A DNA stretch of 64,000 bases from contig OW204001.1 in assembly GCA_934047225.1 (NCBI GenBank), positions 14,492,201 to 14,556,200 of the forward strand. The letters run 5' to 3'. This DNA comes from Ypsolopha sequella (Eukaryota; Arthropoda; Insecta; Lepidoptera; Ypsolophidae). Each line of letters opens with the position of its first letter. Position 1 is the first letter of the stretch. Below are positions 1 through 11,224 of this stretch, piece by piece. The translations under genes were made by a program, and so were the position numbers. The notes below the pieces were generated by a model, which searched no databases, was not told the origin of the DNA, and was given only the letters and a program-made list of their open reading frames with translations.

Positions 1-1564
1 ATTTAAATGCTTTCTGCAGAATTTCTTTTTCGCAACTTTATTTATTTTCTGAATCATAACTTGACTGAAACTACGAAATTGCATCAACCATCCATCAGCC
101 TAGTTCGTCCACTGCTGGACATAAGCCTTTCCAGGACTTTACCACTCCCGGCGGTCACCCTGGAAGAATTGCCCATACTTACACACGCTGGGCAGGAAAT
201 TGCATATTATTATTATATTATTTCCTTGTAAATACAGTAACTGAGCTCAATTGTGTTATGTAGTTGAAAGTCTGAAATTTATTAAATTAAAAAAACCTAG
301 CTTTCAGTTAATATAATAAATTTTTCACATTTTTGGGTCCACCTATTTCAGAAATAGGTGGCGAGACATAATATTTTTGTGGTTTTTCAAAGATTTACAT
401 TTTATACATTTTTTAAATAGTACAATAATATATTTTTACAATCAGCTCTATTAATACCGAAGTTGGATTCTCAAGAGAATTTTCTTTTTTACTGTTAATA
501 TTATGAGTGATTTAGATTTTTACAAACGTTTTTAATTAAATTTTACATTTCAAGTATTTATCTTTAACAGTTATGAGGTGCAAAAGTTATGAGGCTGTGA
601 CATACGGACGGAGAACGGAGTCTACTGTCTCACCATAATGGTTCCTTTTTACCCATTAGGTACAAAAAAAAACAGTTTTATTCGGAGATCTACGATAATA
701 ATAGCTGACAGAGTTTTCGGAATTTTCAGTATTTCATTCGGTAGTTTTCGGTAGTTTTCGTAAATTTTATTAGCACATAAGTTTTCGGTAGATTAGTATT
801 GAAAGCAGTATCATTCACAAATTGAACATCCTCATTTTTAATGCAGTTTTCGGAGCTTTTATTACTATCCGTAATTTTATTGTAAACTTCAATAACCAAT
901 CAAAAAAGTTTAATAGATTTTTGGACCAATCCCATTTTTTACAAGACGTTACCAAATAACGCGATCTTAAAATAAATCTTGCACCTTTTGGACTTGGCAA
1001 TCACAAAGCATGAGGATATACTCTACTGTGAAATTACTTGTTAGCCATGGAGCACATAAATAAATTATAAAAATTTTAATGAAATCAATTTCTCATATCA
1101 TTACAGTGCATCCTTTTAAGTTTTATTGTGTAGTGTTAAGACAAATATCGAGTAATTTGCTAACTTCAGTCAGTCGGTGGGTTTTCTTGGGATTCTCAAA
1201 AAATGCGATGAACAGTGGAGACCACATCAAGCTATACACTTGCAGTACGACATTAGCCCCTACAGAGAAGAACATAAGATAGGTACAAAGTACAATGTGT
1301 CTTACTTGATGCGGTCTCCTATTTATTTATTTAACAAAAAAACATTTTACAATGTAGTTTTAGTTTTTAGCTAATTACATAAATTTTATTTGTTAAAACT
1401 ATTCTCATTTCATATGATAAATTGTCCAAACGCGAGAGCACGTTTGGTGTAGTGTGTAAAATTGTGTAAAATTTCTCTTATTTATGTACCTATATCCTTT
1501 TATGTTAGGTTATAAACGTTTGGACTTCGAGGATGACAAAATTTTTAATTATAATTATTTTCAG
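1..1564 (+). other. Intron 4 (3' part) of SLC17 gene A
   Basis: This stretch aligns nearly base for base with gene B intron 4 from about 14662 to 16054, which places the window edge inside an intron. It contains a SINE-like core at about 90-205 and a decayed GTCC-tail repeat ending about 560-665 ('gaggctgtgacatacggacgg'). It ends in a normal acceptor, ttttcag, at 1558-1564. The short ORFs here are not conserved between the two copies and are not genes. Upstream exons of gene A must lie before position 1. Confidence 0.8.
90..205 (+). repeat. SINE-like repeat core ('CACTGCTGGACATA')
   Basis: The block 'gcctagttcgtccactgctg' through 'cacgctgggcaggaaattgc' recurs in gene B intron 4 (about 14760-14870). 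It also recurs as part of a full 359-bp element at 22131-22489. The core is a common dispersed repeat of lepidopteran introns (established knowledge). Because it is shared by A and B at the same site, it predates the A/B duplication. Confidence 0.7.
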
Positions 1565-4500
1565 CAAAAAACGCCGTATTTGAAAATTGTAACTTCGGTA
1601 CCGGTTTGGGCATTGACGATTGCGCTTGCTGGGAGTGGATGGGGGACTTATTTCATGATGACGGCAGCACCTATGTTTATTGCCAATGTTCTGAACCATA
1701 ACATAGCGGCAACTGGATTTTTGTCGGCAACCATGTATATAATAAAGTGTACCGGCGCAGTCGCTTTTGGATTCATAGGAGACATTTTATTAAATAATAA
1801 ACTTATGTCTATAAGGATATTAAGAAAGTCATTCACAATGTTTTCTCACATTGTTCCTGGCTGTTTGTTATTGTCACTTACAGTTATCAACGACGCTTTC
1901 ACAGCAATTTGTTTGATCGCTGTTGCAATGGTTTTCCATTCGTCACAGACGGTAACTACTACAGTAAATTGTCAAGATTTAGCTCCAAACTTTGCTGCAA
2001 GTGTGTTTGGTTTACCAAATGCTGGCGTATCACTTGCTGGGATCTACACGCCTTTGATTGTTGCATATTTCACAAATGGAAATGAGGTAATTATTGAGCT
2101 TACTAACAAAATGAGGTGGCGCAAAAGTAATGAATGATCCTATTGAAATATTCGGTTACTTTTTCAATAAGAACTAACATGAGTGGTTCCAAAATCCGCA
2201 CTGAACTGGTTCAAGAACTGAACGAGTAATTATTTATTTATTTATTACATTTTAGGAAAACTAACAGCACTCGTTCTTTTCGTTTTTTTTTTGTTGTGTA
2301 AAATTTTAGTTATTGGTTAGATAACCAATAGTGTCCATCCATTCATCAGCATGCTTTGTCCACTGTCCGGCCAAGCGCGAGTCAGACTCGCGTACCTAGG
2401 GTTTCGTAATGTTAATGATACATTTAATTTTGTCATTATTTTTCGTGAATTTCTCAACTGCTTTATTTTTCCCGTAATGTAATATTTCCTGTAATTTTTA
2501 TTTTTTTTCCTATTTTTTGGTCCACCAATTCTGGGACATACTTTTGTTTATTGTTTTTCAAGGATTTATCGAAATTGATGCAATTAAATATAGCCAAACT
2601 ATATATTTTCACAATTAACTTTTTAATACCTACAATTTGATACAAATATTGTATTTTTATAATTATTTTACTTTTTTCATATTTCTCATTTGTGATCAAC
2701 TTTTTTAAATCCTATAGTTTTCCTGTAATTGTTCAGTTATGATCTATAATCGTCATATTTTTCATATTTTTCGATCTACCAGTTTCGGAGATAAGGGGGG
2801 GAGGGGGGGGGACATACATAGTTTTGTGGTTTTGTCAGTGCTAGTAAATATAGTAAAAATATATATTTTTAAAATCAGCTTTTTAACATCTACAATTTGA
2901 AACCCATATTGTATTTTTAGGATAATATTTTTTATTTTTCTTACTTTTGTTTTGGAAACATTTGGAACAATTTCAAATTTTTCATATTTTTTCACACCAT
3001 GATATGTGGGCAAATTAATGCTATTTTTGTGCCAACATGTCTTTATCTTTGACGGTGCTGAAGTTGACGGATGGACGGACGGATAACGGAGTCTCACCAT
3101 AAAGGTTTCTTTTGTACCTTTTAGGTACTACGGAACCCTAAAAACATCAATATGAGGTGTATGTATCATGATGCAGTTATTATTTCTAACTTTAGTCATT
3201 ATTTTGAAAGCTTTTGAATCCTAAGGTATTTGTATGGTAAAAAGTAAGGGATATATATTTCACTTTAATATTAACGGTTCCCACTTTAAAAGGCTTAACT
3301 ATAAAATTATTACTTCTAGCTTTCAAACTTGTCTCCTCTAAAAATAATTGTTTGCTCTATAATTTTAATATCTTCAGCTTAAAAAATTGTCTTCTTTAAA
3401 AATAATAGCTTGCACTATAATTACTTCAACTGATTGCGGTCTAGGGGGGCCCGAAATATGTCTTGGATTTATCGTGATGTTTTATAATTGTATCTGGTTT
3501 ATATATATTATATTTACCTATATAATTATATATCAAAAAACTCAAAGAAATAAGCTGATAAAGGCAATGTAATTATAGAATTAAATGAGACTTGATGATA
3601 ATTCATTATTGATATAAAAACGGCTCACCTCAATACGTGTTATGATCGGGAAAGCTGGCCAGTTTCAACAGATTTAGACTGCCTTCATCTGGGCGAGTGA
3701 AGACGTTTACGCGACGACGTTACGCTCACTGCTGAAACTGGTCGGCTTTCCCGATCATAACACGTATTGAGGTGAGCCACTTTTATATAAATCAAGGCAA
3801 TATACATTTATTTAACACTATAATATTAATGGTAAAAATTTACATTACGGGACGGATTGTAGGGGGGGAGGAGGGGTATGGGGAGGAGGGGTATGGGGGG
3901 GAGGGGGAGGGGAAGGGCTACCCCCTGGTACTCCTCCCCTTTGTAGCAAACCCATGGTTTTTGAGATATTCATGGTTGAAGTTTGAGGTTATGTATGTGA
4001 TAATACCTCGATAGAGGGGTGAGCGGGGGGATATTAATGAGAAGAGAGCAAGCGGATAATACTTTGCGGGTTCGTCCATCAATTTGATTCCTCCCCCCCC
4101 TTCTATCGAGATATTTTGGACTGTTTGAACCTATCAGTACAGAAGTCACCTATTTTGACACAAATTCCTTTCTGCATCGGCTCCGGCGCTGCGGGAAGTG
4201 CAGCCCCTTCGCCCTTGCGTAACAAAGCATATTGCATAAATGCTTTATTACTGCGGGCGGGGGCTGCCCTCCCTCCCCGCCTTCGGCTTTTCATATACAC
4301 TCTAGGGGTAGTAGCCACAAGACTGTATAGAGTCTAGGTGCACTAAGTCGGTTTTTGAACAGTTTAACCTACCAGTACAGAAGTCGATTTTTAGCCATGG
4401 TAGTCACACGTGTTAGTTAGACAGGAGTACGTAAAACCATCTCGACCGCAAAAGCAACAAACGACAACTAATCAACGCGAAACGTCACTAAAACAAAATG

Positions 4501-7500
4501 GCGTCGTTTTGCGTTTCGTTTTAGCACAGCAGAAACACAATTTTTCTTTTTAAATGTCGTTAAATTAATAATCTTTATAATGATTTTCACGTTAATATAC
4601 AAAATTTTAAGTTTGCAATACAAACCAAAACCTATTGAATGTGAATTACAACATAATTACGGTAAAACTCGTCACATGTGGTTGTATGGACTTAACCTTT
4701 GCATAACGAAACGCAATTGACATGTCAAAAGTGATGGTTGTAAGTCAAAACGAAAATTTTATTGTCAACTTTTAATCATTTATTTCTCAAAAACTACGCA
4801 TTTGCTACAAAAAAGAATTCGGTGAAAGACTTCTTATATCATCTACTTTCTGTAAAAAAATTACGAAAGCCCAGACTAGCGTCCCGTAATGTACATTTTA
4901 TCCGAATAAACACACTAGCTAATCTTTACATTCGTGTCGATTCTTTGTAAAATGACTTAACTTATTTGACAGGACAAACCTTATTTTAAGCCCCCTGTCT
5001 GTTATCTGTTAAGCGCTGTGCTATTCGCCACTGCCGGCGTAGGATAAGGTAGTTATTATCGAAGACTCCAGGTACTGGCAAACCGGAAGAAGAACCAAGC
5101 AAGAAATGATTTGGGGTCAGAGTCTCTTCTGAGTGTGGTTCGACTGATACGTGGGTCAATGGTCTGCTATTTACCATGCTCTCCACTTCTGCCAGCAGTG
5201 TCATCAAAACTTCATGTCGTGGCGCTCTTTCTTTTAGAACAACATGCAAAACAACATGTCAAATAAGTTAATTGGTGATACACCGAATCGACACCAAAAG
5301 TGTTGTTGTTATGTCGCAATCCAATGTATTCAACTGACTCTCAAATTAAAGTTCCAAAGTACCACTTAATTCAATAGCGTAGTCAATCCGCGATAATGAT
5401 CACAAATTTAGGCTAAAACACTGGCTAATCGTTACACGCTCGTCACTAGCGGACGTTTGCAAAAAACAACTCCGACTCCGAAAAAATGAATAGACTTGTA
5501 GTACCACCATGCAAATTGACACTTACCTTCAAGCAGAATGTTTACCAAATTACCGATATCGTCTTTCTTATTTTACAATACCAGCGTTGGGTCGAGATGA
5601 TTATCTATTTTGTAGGCATAGTATATCCACACAGCATCATGCTGAGTTGCGACCATTTTGATAGCAGAATATCTGTATACTACATCTACATCTATCTAAT
5701 TATTTCTATAATTTTTTGTGTGTTGCTAGATAAATTAATTTTCTTCTTAATCTTCTTTTCTATTCAATGAAACAAAAGTCCAGAATATAAAACAATAATA
5801 ATAAGTAACAGTAAAGTCGAAAATCTTTGTCATTACATTACTCTTGCGCCTCTTGTATTTTAGTCAGATTTTTATAAAATATATTTTATATATTACTAGC
5901 TGACCCGGCGAACTTCGTTCCGCCTAACAGTCTAATAATATCGTGTTAACTTTAGTTAAACTTAATTTAGGAATTTTTTATTGCTTGCCATTGCGAAAGA
6001 AGAGTGGCAGGGACCCACGTAGTAGTTTCAGTACCGTTGTTAGGCTTAGCGTAGGTAGGGTATTGAATATATGCAGAAATAATAGTTCTTGGAATAACTA
6101 AGCGATTTTTAAAACTTGGGGTTTAGATGTTATTTAATGATATCAGAACGCTAGATAAATAGGTTTCTTTTATATGCGTAGTTTTGTCAACAGATGGCAC
6201 CACATGCTGTTTGCATTCGTAAAATTAATTAATTAATTAATTGTTATTCGATAACTTATCCGATATTTTATTACTTATTCTGCTATTCGGAGCGGATAAG
6301 AATACATAAAAAAAGAGATAACTAACATCGATCCAGCCGATCTTGAGTTATAAGTGGTGTAACTAACACGACTTTGTTTTATATATTTAAGATTTAGCTA
6401 AAAGCTATTAAATAGTTGTATTATTAAAATATTTGGCATGTAATCAACAAATATTTGCTTTAGATAAATTACGAAAATAAAGCAAATTAAGTGAACGAGC
6501 GAACAGCAAGTCCATAGATAATAGATATCATAATACTATTGCAGAGGGCAAGTCGCACTCTTTCCCTCTCCATGAAAGAACGCTATTTACTCAGATGTCA
6601 ATAGTATGACCGAATACGAGAAACTGAATAGTATTTTTCATTACGAGTGCGGAAAGCCTGTCATTGCAAAGAGTTCCGACAAATGTCTACCCGAGCCGAG
6701 GCGCAGCCGAAGGTGAGGGTTGACAGTCGGAACAAGTTGCAATGACGGTTCCCCACGTGTACTGAACAACTATTTTTAACACAGTTGCGAAAAAATGAAG
6801 CAATTTAATAAAATAATAAAAACACAATAAACTCAACTAACTAATACTCCACGCAATAAATTCTTCGTATGTAGATATGTAGCGACTTTTTGACTTTTCC
6901 GGTAAAATGTTCTCCGAAGCATTTTGTGCAATTATACTAAGTTCCGGTGGTGTTAATTCAAATAAAATATCGTCGAAATTTCTCATTTTGTGCGACAAAC
7001 AACTAAACACGCAAAGAAAATTTTTGGAAAATGGCGCCAACCGTAAAAGAATATAAGCAGAGATTTTTTTTGTTTTCTTTACCCATTCTGGGTAGGCAAA
7101 GGGAACTTTGCCCATACAGCCAAGTCTTCAGTAGAATTTTTTTATTGATATGAAATGAAAATGAAATTTAATGTGATGAAATGAAATGAAACCTAACCTA
7201 ACTCATTGAATCAAATCATTAAATTTGATATTGAAACAAATTAGTACCTTCTTTTTAGAAATATTTGCATGAATCATAAAAACTTCTATGAATTTTTTTT
7301 TGTAAAAACTTCGTGGTTGGTTTTTTCTTTTTAATAGACATTATTTTGACAGTTGGGAAAGAGAACGCACGAGTTCGGAAAAGGTAAAGAAAAAGCTCGA
7401 GTATGTAATAGCCTACATCCCGAACGCTATACGTCCCTGCAATACGCCACTTTTTGAGCAACTGTATTAAAAATATGTTTTAATTTATTTTCAGCGGAGT

Positions 7501-7641
7501 TTCGAAGCATGGCAGTCAGTGTTTTACACTGGAGCTTTTGTTTACATACTGTCAGGTGCGATATTCATTATATTTGGGTCGACAGAAATCCAACCGTGGA
7601 ACAATGCTAAACCATGCGGTGATGCAGAAACCGTGAAGTGA
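1565..7641 (+). CDS. SLC17-type MFS anion transporter, gene A (3' part only: last two exons)
   Basis: Two exons are visible: 1565-2086 (174 codons, phase 0 both ends, donor gag|gtaatt) and 7495-7641 (48 codons plus TGA, acceptor ttttcag|cgg). The first encodes predicted TM7 to TM11 with segments such as VPVWALTIALAGSGWGTYF and PNFAASVFGLPNAGVSLAG, both typical of the SLC17 C-terminal half. The second gives TM12 (VFYTGAFVYILSGAIFIIFG) and a short cytosolic tail ending DAETVK. Gene B is the close paralogue, with about seven replacements in 174 residues of the large exon. Exons 1-4 are outside the window. The 5.4-kb intron is longer than B's (3.3 kb) because of A-specific insertions. An AATAAA lies about 85 bp after the stop. 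The frame is intact, so I see no sign that it is a pseudogene. Substrate is unknown; insect relatives are annotated as inorganic phosphate cotransporters. Confidence 0.88.
2365..3144 (+). repeat. GTCC-tail repeat family copy (A intron 5)
   Basis: It begins with 'ggccaagcgcgagtcagact', passes through AT-rich sequence ('tgatacaaatattgtatttt'), and ends with 'gacggatggacggacggata' and 'cggaaccctaaaaa'. The same layout recurs at 16860-17830 (+) and 39170-40478 (-), with variants near 28430, 37010, 38357 and 44425. It is a dispersed non-coding repeat whose ends are the glycine/arginine-like 'cggactcgc' block and a GTCC microsatellite. Superfamily not assigned. Confidence 0.7.
3612..3789. repeat. 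Foldback (palindromic) element, A-specific
   Basis: The left arm (from 'tataaaaacggctcacctca') pairs with the right arm (to 'tgaggtgagccacttttata') over about 55 bp: gctcacctcaatacgtgtta against taacacgtattgaggtgagc. It is a MITE-like hairpin. Gene B lacks it: at the matching site B reads straight from 'ataagctgataa' to 'cactataatattaat' near 18229. Confidence 0.8.
3861..3917 (+). other. G-run tract with quadruplex potential
   Basis: At least six runs of four or more G separated by short A/T-containing loops ('gggggggaggaggggtatgg' and following). On the + strand this would lie in the gene A pre-mRNA. It belongs to the A-specific part of the intron and is not present in B. Confidence 0.6.
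4935..5293. repeat. MITE (TIR TGTCGATTC...) interrupted by retrotransposon sequence
   Basis: The arms 'gtgtcgattctttgtaaaat...gacttaacttatttgacagg' and '...tgtcaaataagttaatt...caccgaatcgaca' match the simple palindromic element at 18895-19050 in gene B and a third copy at 29542-29693. Here the central loop is replaced by a BEL/Pao-like coding fragment (4986-5249). Confidence 0.75.
4986..5249 (-). pseudogene. BEL/Pao integrase C-terminal fragment
   Basis: The minus-strand frame encodes about 87 residues with MVNSRPLTHVS and ETLTPNHFLLGSS, the pattern seen after the integrase core in BEL/Pao polyproteins. The intact element in this window has NFRPLTALTSD and SFLSPGHFLTG at the same place. There is no start context, no upstream integrase and no LTR. 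It is a captured or nested fragment inside a MITE, not a gene. Confidence 0.75.
5895..6376 (+). mobile_element. Retroposon-like insertion ('CTAGCTGACCCGGCGAAC'), A-specific
   Basis: The element starts 'actagctgacccggcgaact', a dispersed repeat head known from lepidopteran LINE/SINE sequences. It is flanked by the 11-bp direct repeat TTTTATATATT (5884-5894 and 6377-6387). Gene B has the unoccupied site at about 19625 ('ttttatatgttatttagcta'), so the boundaries are supported independently. A related head ('actagctgtacccgcaacat') is at 33958. Confidence 0.75.
6630..7470. mobile_element. A-specific insertion carrying a short coding fragment
   Basis: Gene B reads 'cgagaaactgaaatatgttt' without a break. 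In A the same sequence is split after 'gagaaactgaa' and resumes at 'atatgttttaatttattttc' close to the acceptor. Near its left end lie inverted pieces 'tgtcattgcaaagagttccg' and 'cggaacaagttgcaatgacg'. It contains the minus-strand fragment at 6837-7115. Element class is not proven. Confidence 0.6.
6837..7115 (-). pseudogene. Fragment resembling N-terminus of a Crypton/tyrosine-recombinase-like protein
   Basis: A 92-codon minus-strand ORF. From the internal Met (MRNFDDILFELTPPELSIIA) it continues to ENILPEKSKSRYISTYEEF. The 'PxKSKxRYxxxYxxFxxW' pattern resembles the N-terminal SAM-like domain of Crypton-derived tyrosine recombinases (family resemblance from memory, not searched). No catalytic domain follows, so it is an exon-sized relic inside an insertion. 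Alternative: an unrelated small host exon. Confidence 0.4.
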
Positions 7642-8358
7642 GGAATTACCACATTTTTGTAAAAAGACCATACAAATTTTAAAACTGGCTTTAATGTTTT
7701 TTACTTTTTATATTTTATTAGTATAAATAAAAAAAAATAAAAAAATGAAAAAATTGTGGCGCCTTTTAAAATTTTAAGTTTATTTATTTATTTTATTCAT
7801 GAACAAAAATCCATAGCATGTACATTCAGATTACTTGAACATGATATCTTCTTATTGAGCCAATAATGGATTTCATAATGCCAAACTAAACATACTTATT
7901 AAAAATTGGAACGTAACAATTATAATATGGTTAAATTGCGTTAATGATTCGCAAAGAAGACTCCATATTTACAATTCAGAGGTTTGTTGTTAAATAAAAT
8001 ATCGACCAAAGTAATACGTGGAATAACGTGTATAACTGACTCGAACTGATTTTCTCTGAGTTATAATAACCACGCTTAGTAATCTTAGTTTCCTTAGTTA
8101 CTTACAGTATAATACAATAATATGTATAATATAAATAATAATAGTTATAACGTTGAAAACCAGCTGTACCGCCTGTTCAGCCGATAAGGAATCATGCAAA
8201 CGGATAAACCATGCATTTTATGTAAGACTAGATGTAGCTGCGTCTCTGCCCACATTGAAAATATAGAAAATATATATGAAAATTGTGATTCAACTAAGAC
8301 GCATCGCGCGCGATTAAACACTGTGCTACGGCTGCAGATCTGTCGATGGAGACTCAGG

Positions 8359-8764
8359 TAGGGTTGCCAACCGTACTTTAAAATAAAGTATCTTACGTTA
8401 TTTTGGGTCTCTGTACTTTATACTTTTGAATACCAATAAAGTACGTGAAAATACTTTATTTCAATCTTTACGTAAAATTAGAGGTAGACTGAAAATACCA
8501 GCCAGCGAAAACACAGCTGTAAAGAAATCCGAGGGAAAATGTATGACTTGTGCGTATTTGTGCGTTTGTGTTTGTGCAAAGAGCACAAAAAATACAGTTT
8601 CACAATAGAATTCCGTTCCTACCGTCCGCTGCATTGATATTTGTTTCAAAAACAATTTGATCACCCTTGAATAAAGGATACTTTTTTTAAAGGACCGTAC
8701 TTTTTATTTACCTTCCCTGAAATCAGATATACTTTATTTCTTCTAAAAAAAGTTGGCAACCCTA
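8359..8764. mobile_element. hAT-type MITE with 8-bp target duplication
   Basis: The 13-bp terminal inverted repeats TAGGGTTGCCAAC and GTTGGCAACCCTA are bordered on both sides by the perfect octamer GACTCAGG (8351-8358 and 8765-8772). The length is 406 bp. The interior repeats 'ctttat/tactttat' motifs and has no transposase. An 8-bp TSD with this TIR style fits hAT. The two overlapping ORFs inside are chance. Confidence 0.88.
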
Positions 8765-9370
8765 GACTCAGGTCACAGTATAAGAACATTTATACTGTGC
8801 TCAGGTTGCGCGAAGGCCTGCGAGGTCGCCTAAGGTCTGTGTCGTTCTCTCGTACGGGCGGAACGGGAACGGTTATAAGAGGTCGCGTCGAAGTGTCGAT
8901 CATGTTTGTGTGATAAAGTTTTCACGTCGGTTCCGAAATCATTTATATTGACGACATGCACGGTTATAATTCAGAGTTCTGAAATTAAGTGTCGGGAGTG
9001 AAGTAAATAGTGCCTTTTCAGTGTAGGGTTGTCACGTTAAATCACCAATGCGATATAGCTTTATATATCAAGTATTTATGTCACAATTTTTTTTTTAATG
9101 CATGTGCTCGTAAAGGCCCACTTTTTATGCATCAAAACCGAACAGAAAGTCGATTATTTTGCCCTAGGGCTTTATTATTATTATTATTTTTTATTTATTT
9201 ACAATGGTTGGCTAACCTGCAGCCTTTCCTGTGTACCATAAATGTCATACTTTTTTTTTCCACTGTTTAACGGCTCTGGATACAGCCCTTTTGAGCCAAT
9301 TACAATTTAAAGTTCACAAAATTATATTTGTTTTATTTCCTCACACTATGGATTGAAAAACGTAGTATAA

Positions 9371-9472
9371 TACACGGGCGTAAGAGCAATAAATTACTCG
9401 GTTACGTTTAAAACACTCGCTACGCTCGTGTTTTAAATCGTCCTCGTAATTTATTCCTTTGCGCCCTTGTAG
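9371..9472. repeat. Foldback repeat
   Basis: 'tacacgggcgtaagagcaat...acgtttaaaacactcg' pairs imperfectly with 'cgctcgtgttttaaatcgtc...gcgcccttgta'. The total is about 102 bp with almost no loop. No coding potential. Confidence 0.6.
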
Positions 9473-10798
9473 CATAAACTAATATTAAAGAGTATATACA
9501 TCCCTTATTCTTATTCAAAATTGAGGACCTTTAGAGTTTCTACGTCTGGCTGTGCTGTTTTATATTCGATTAACAAGAAGTCTGTGAAAAATTCGAGATT
9601 TTATAGGTACTGCGAGCTTCGGGTGTCACACCATCATTTTATTTCTCTACCCTATCAGTTATCCATTCCTACAGGCTTTTAGGTACTATGAACGAGATTA
9701 CTGCATACAATTTCTCACATGACTTTACTTTACAATTTATATTTTAGGTCTTCATAATTTAGATTTTTGTTGTGAATGATATATGAATACTTTAAATGTT
9801 ACGAACCCTTTCTGGTTTAGGCGCGGGGTCTTTGTGGACTGTGGTCTCTAAAAACGTTCGGGCTACTTATGCAGCTAACTCTGATGGGAAGCCCTGCCTA
9901 GTGCTTGCATTGAAAGCAGAGTTGGTGTAGCCTGCATCTGGGGTTCCTTAGACTAAACCTGCAGAGGATTTCGTTAAAATTATAACTGGCCAGTGTATCA
10001 TACATAAAAACTTTATTTTGCAAAACATACAGCGTGGCCTGGTACAAGATCTAATAGATCCTTTCAAAAATACACTGTCTACTACTACGCTAACTAAGGC
10101 GCTAAGGCCAACTCTGACGAACAGCTACCACATGTTTTACTTGACCTGTCATCATCTTATGGCACTGCTCCCTTTGTCATAACAAAGCGTTATGATATAT
10201 ACTCTAAAGCCTTCGCTCTAACTGCATCAAAATCCGTCGAGTAGTATAACCTGCGTTAGCGTTAGCTGTATATGGCGACGATCGCATTTTTTATAGGAGG
10301 TCGTGAACGTACGTATGTTAAAACATTTGACTGTGTCAGACGAATTTCCAATGTATTTACCAAGATGGCGCCATTCAACTGTGTTTTTATATAATTTAGT
10401 TACTCATATATATGTAATATTTATTTTGTTTTACTGTATATTTAATTATACACATGTATAAAATAAAAAAAAATGAAAATCCGGACCGTGATTTGAACCC
10501 GGAACACTCGGACTTGAAAATATTCTACCTTACAATGAAAACGGCATCAAAATTTATTGAGTGGTTTGCAAGTTAAAAGTGACCGTACAGACAGACAAAC
10601 AGACGTTGCATTATATATATATAAAGATTAATAAGATTAAGTCGTGCCGGACTCCATGGACTTTCATGTCGGCGTAGTGCCGGCCGCCTGTCTCGCCACG
10701 CAGCCCTCAATGACCCGAAGTGCCCTCGTCTCCGTAGGAGCTCCGGCTACTCTCGAACCTCCGGTCTAGTTCGTGACGACGGAAAGAGACCCGACGGT

Positions 10799-11224
10799 AT
10801 GACGTTAATACCGTGGAAGCATGGGAGGCCGCTCGTGTGGGTCGCAACCTGCGTGGATACGCTGGCGCCCTCTCATGTTTCCCAAAGCAGCAGGGCTGCT
10901 GGTTCTGTGGCGGCCGCTGCTGAGCTCTCCAAGAGGCGTACATATGTGGCAATAGGTTCAAGCTACATGTTTGCGCCTTTTGGAGTTGAGACAATGGGGA
11001 CATGGGGTCCGGAGGCGCGTCAGCTTGTCACGGACCTCTCTGTAAAGCCTGTGGATACTAGCGGCGACCGGCGAGCTGGCTCTTATATAGGCCAGCGTAT
11101 AGGTCTTGCCATACAGAGAGGTAATGTGGCAAGTATTTTGGGCACTATCCCGCAGGGCAGTGATCTAGAGGCAATATTCTTTTTATATTTATTTTTTAGG
11201 ATTATTTTTGTTCTGTTATTTTAA
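10799..11224 (+). pseudogene. C-terminal tail of a LINE (non-LTR retrotransposon) ORF2, 5' truncated
   Basis: The reading frame contains VDTLAPSHV, then KRRTYVAIGSSYMFAPFGVE, then TMGTWGPEARQLV and QRIGLAIQRGNVASILGTIP. This pattern is found at the C-terminus of many arthropod LINE reverse-transcriptase proteins, after the RT domain; the clade is not resolved. No RT catalytic motif is present. The frame opens in GC-rich sequence unlike the surroundings (about 10640-11160), which fits an inserted 5'-truncated LINE. The ORF on the opposite strand is a shadow. Confidence 0.6.

Larger units (their letters stand above)
2087..7494 (+). other. Gene A intron 5, repeat-filled
   Basis: Sequence between donor gag|gtaatt and acceptor ttttcag. 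It aligns discontinuously with gene B intron 5 (16577-19856). A-specific blocks are a foldback at 3612-3789, a GC- and G-rich block at about 3830-4340, a BEL pol piece inside a MITE (4986-5249), an insertion at 5895-6376 and a further insertion at about 6630-7470. The short ORFs at 5486-5770 and 19227-19508 are shared between the two introns but are AT-rich and lack any family resemblance; I treat them as chance. Confidence 0.75.

Noticed and set aside
4103..4337. Opposing ORFs in GC-rich A intron sequence
   Set aside because: They overlap fully on opposite strands in low-complexity GC-rich DNA, are absent from gene B and have no family motif.
5486..5770. 94-codon ORF shared with 19227-19508
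   Set aside because: It is shared because the introns are duplicated. The composition is Ile/Phe/Tyr-rich as expected from AT-rich DNA, and no promoter, splice or family evidence exists.
10470..10520. tRNA gene on the minus strand
   Set aside because: There is only a T-arm/B-box-like piece ('gggttcaaatcacggtc' on the minus strand). No acceptor, D or anticodon arms could be folded; more likely part of a tRNA-derived SINE or chance.
10707..11003. 98-codon minus-strand ORF
   Set aside because: It is antisense to the LINE tail frame, which carries recognisable family motifs on the + strand.
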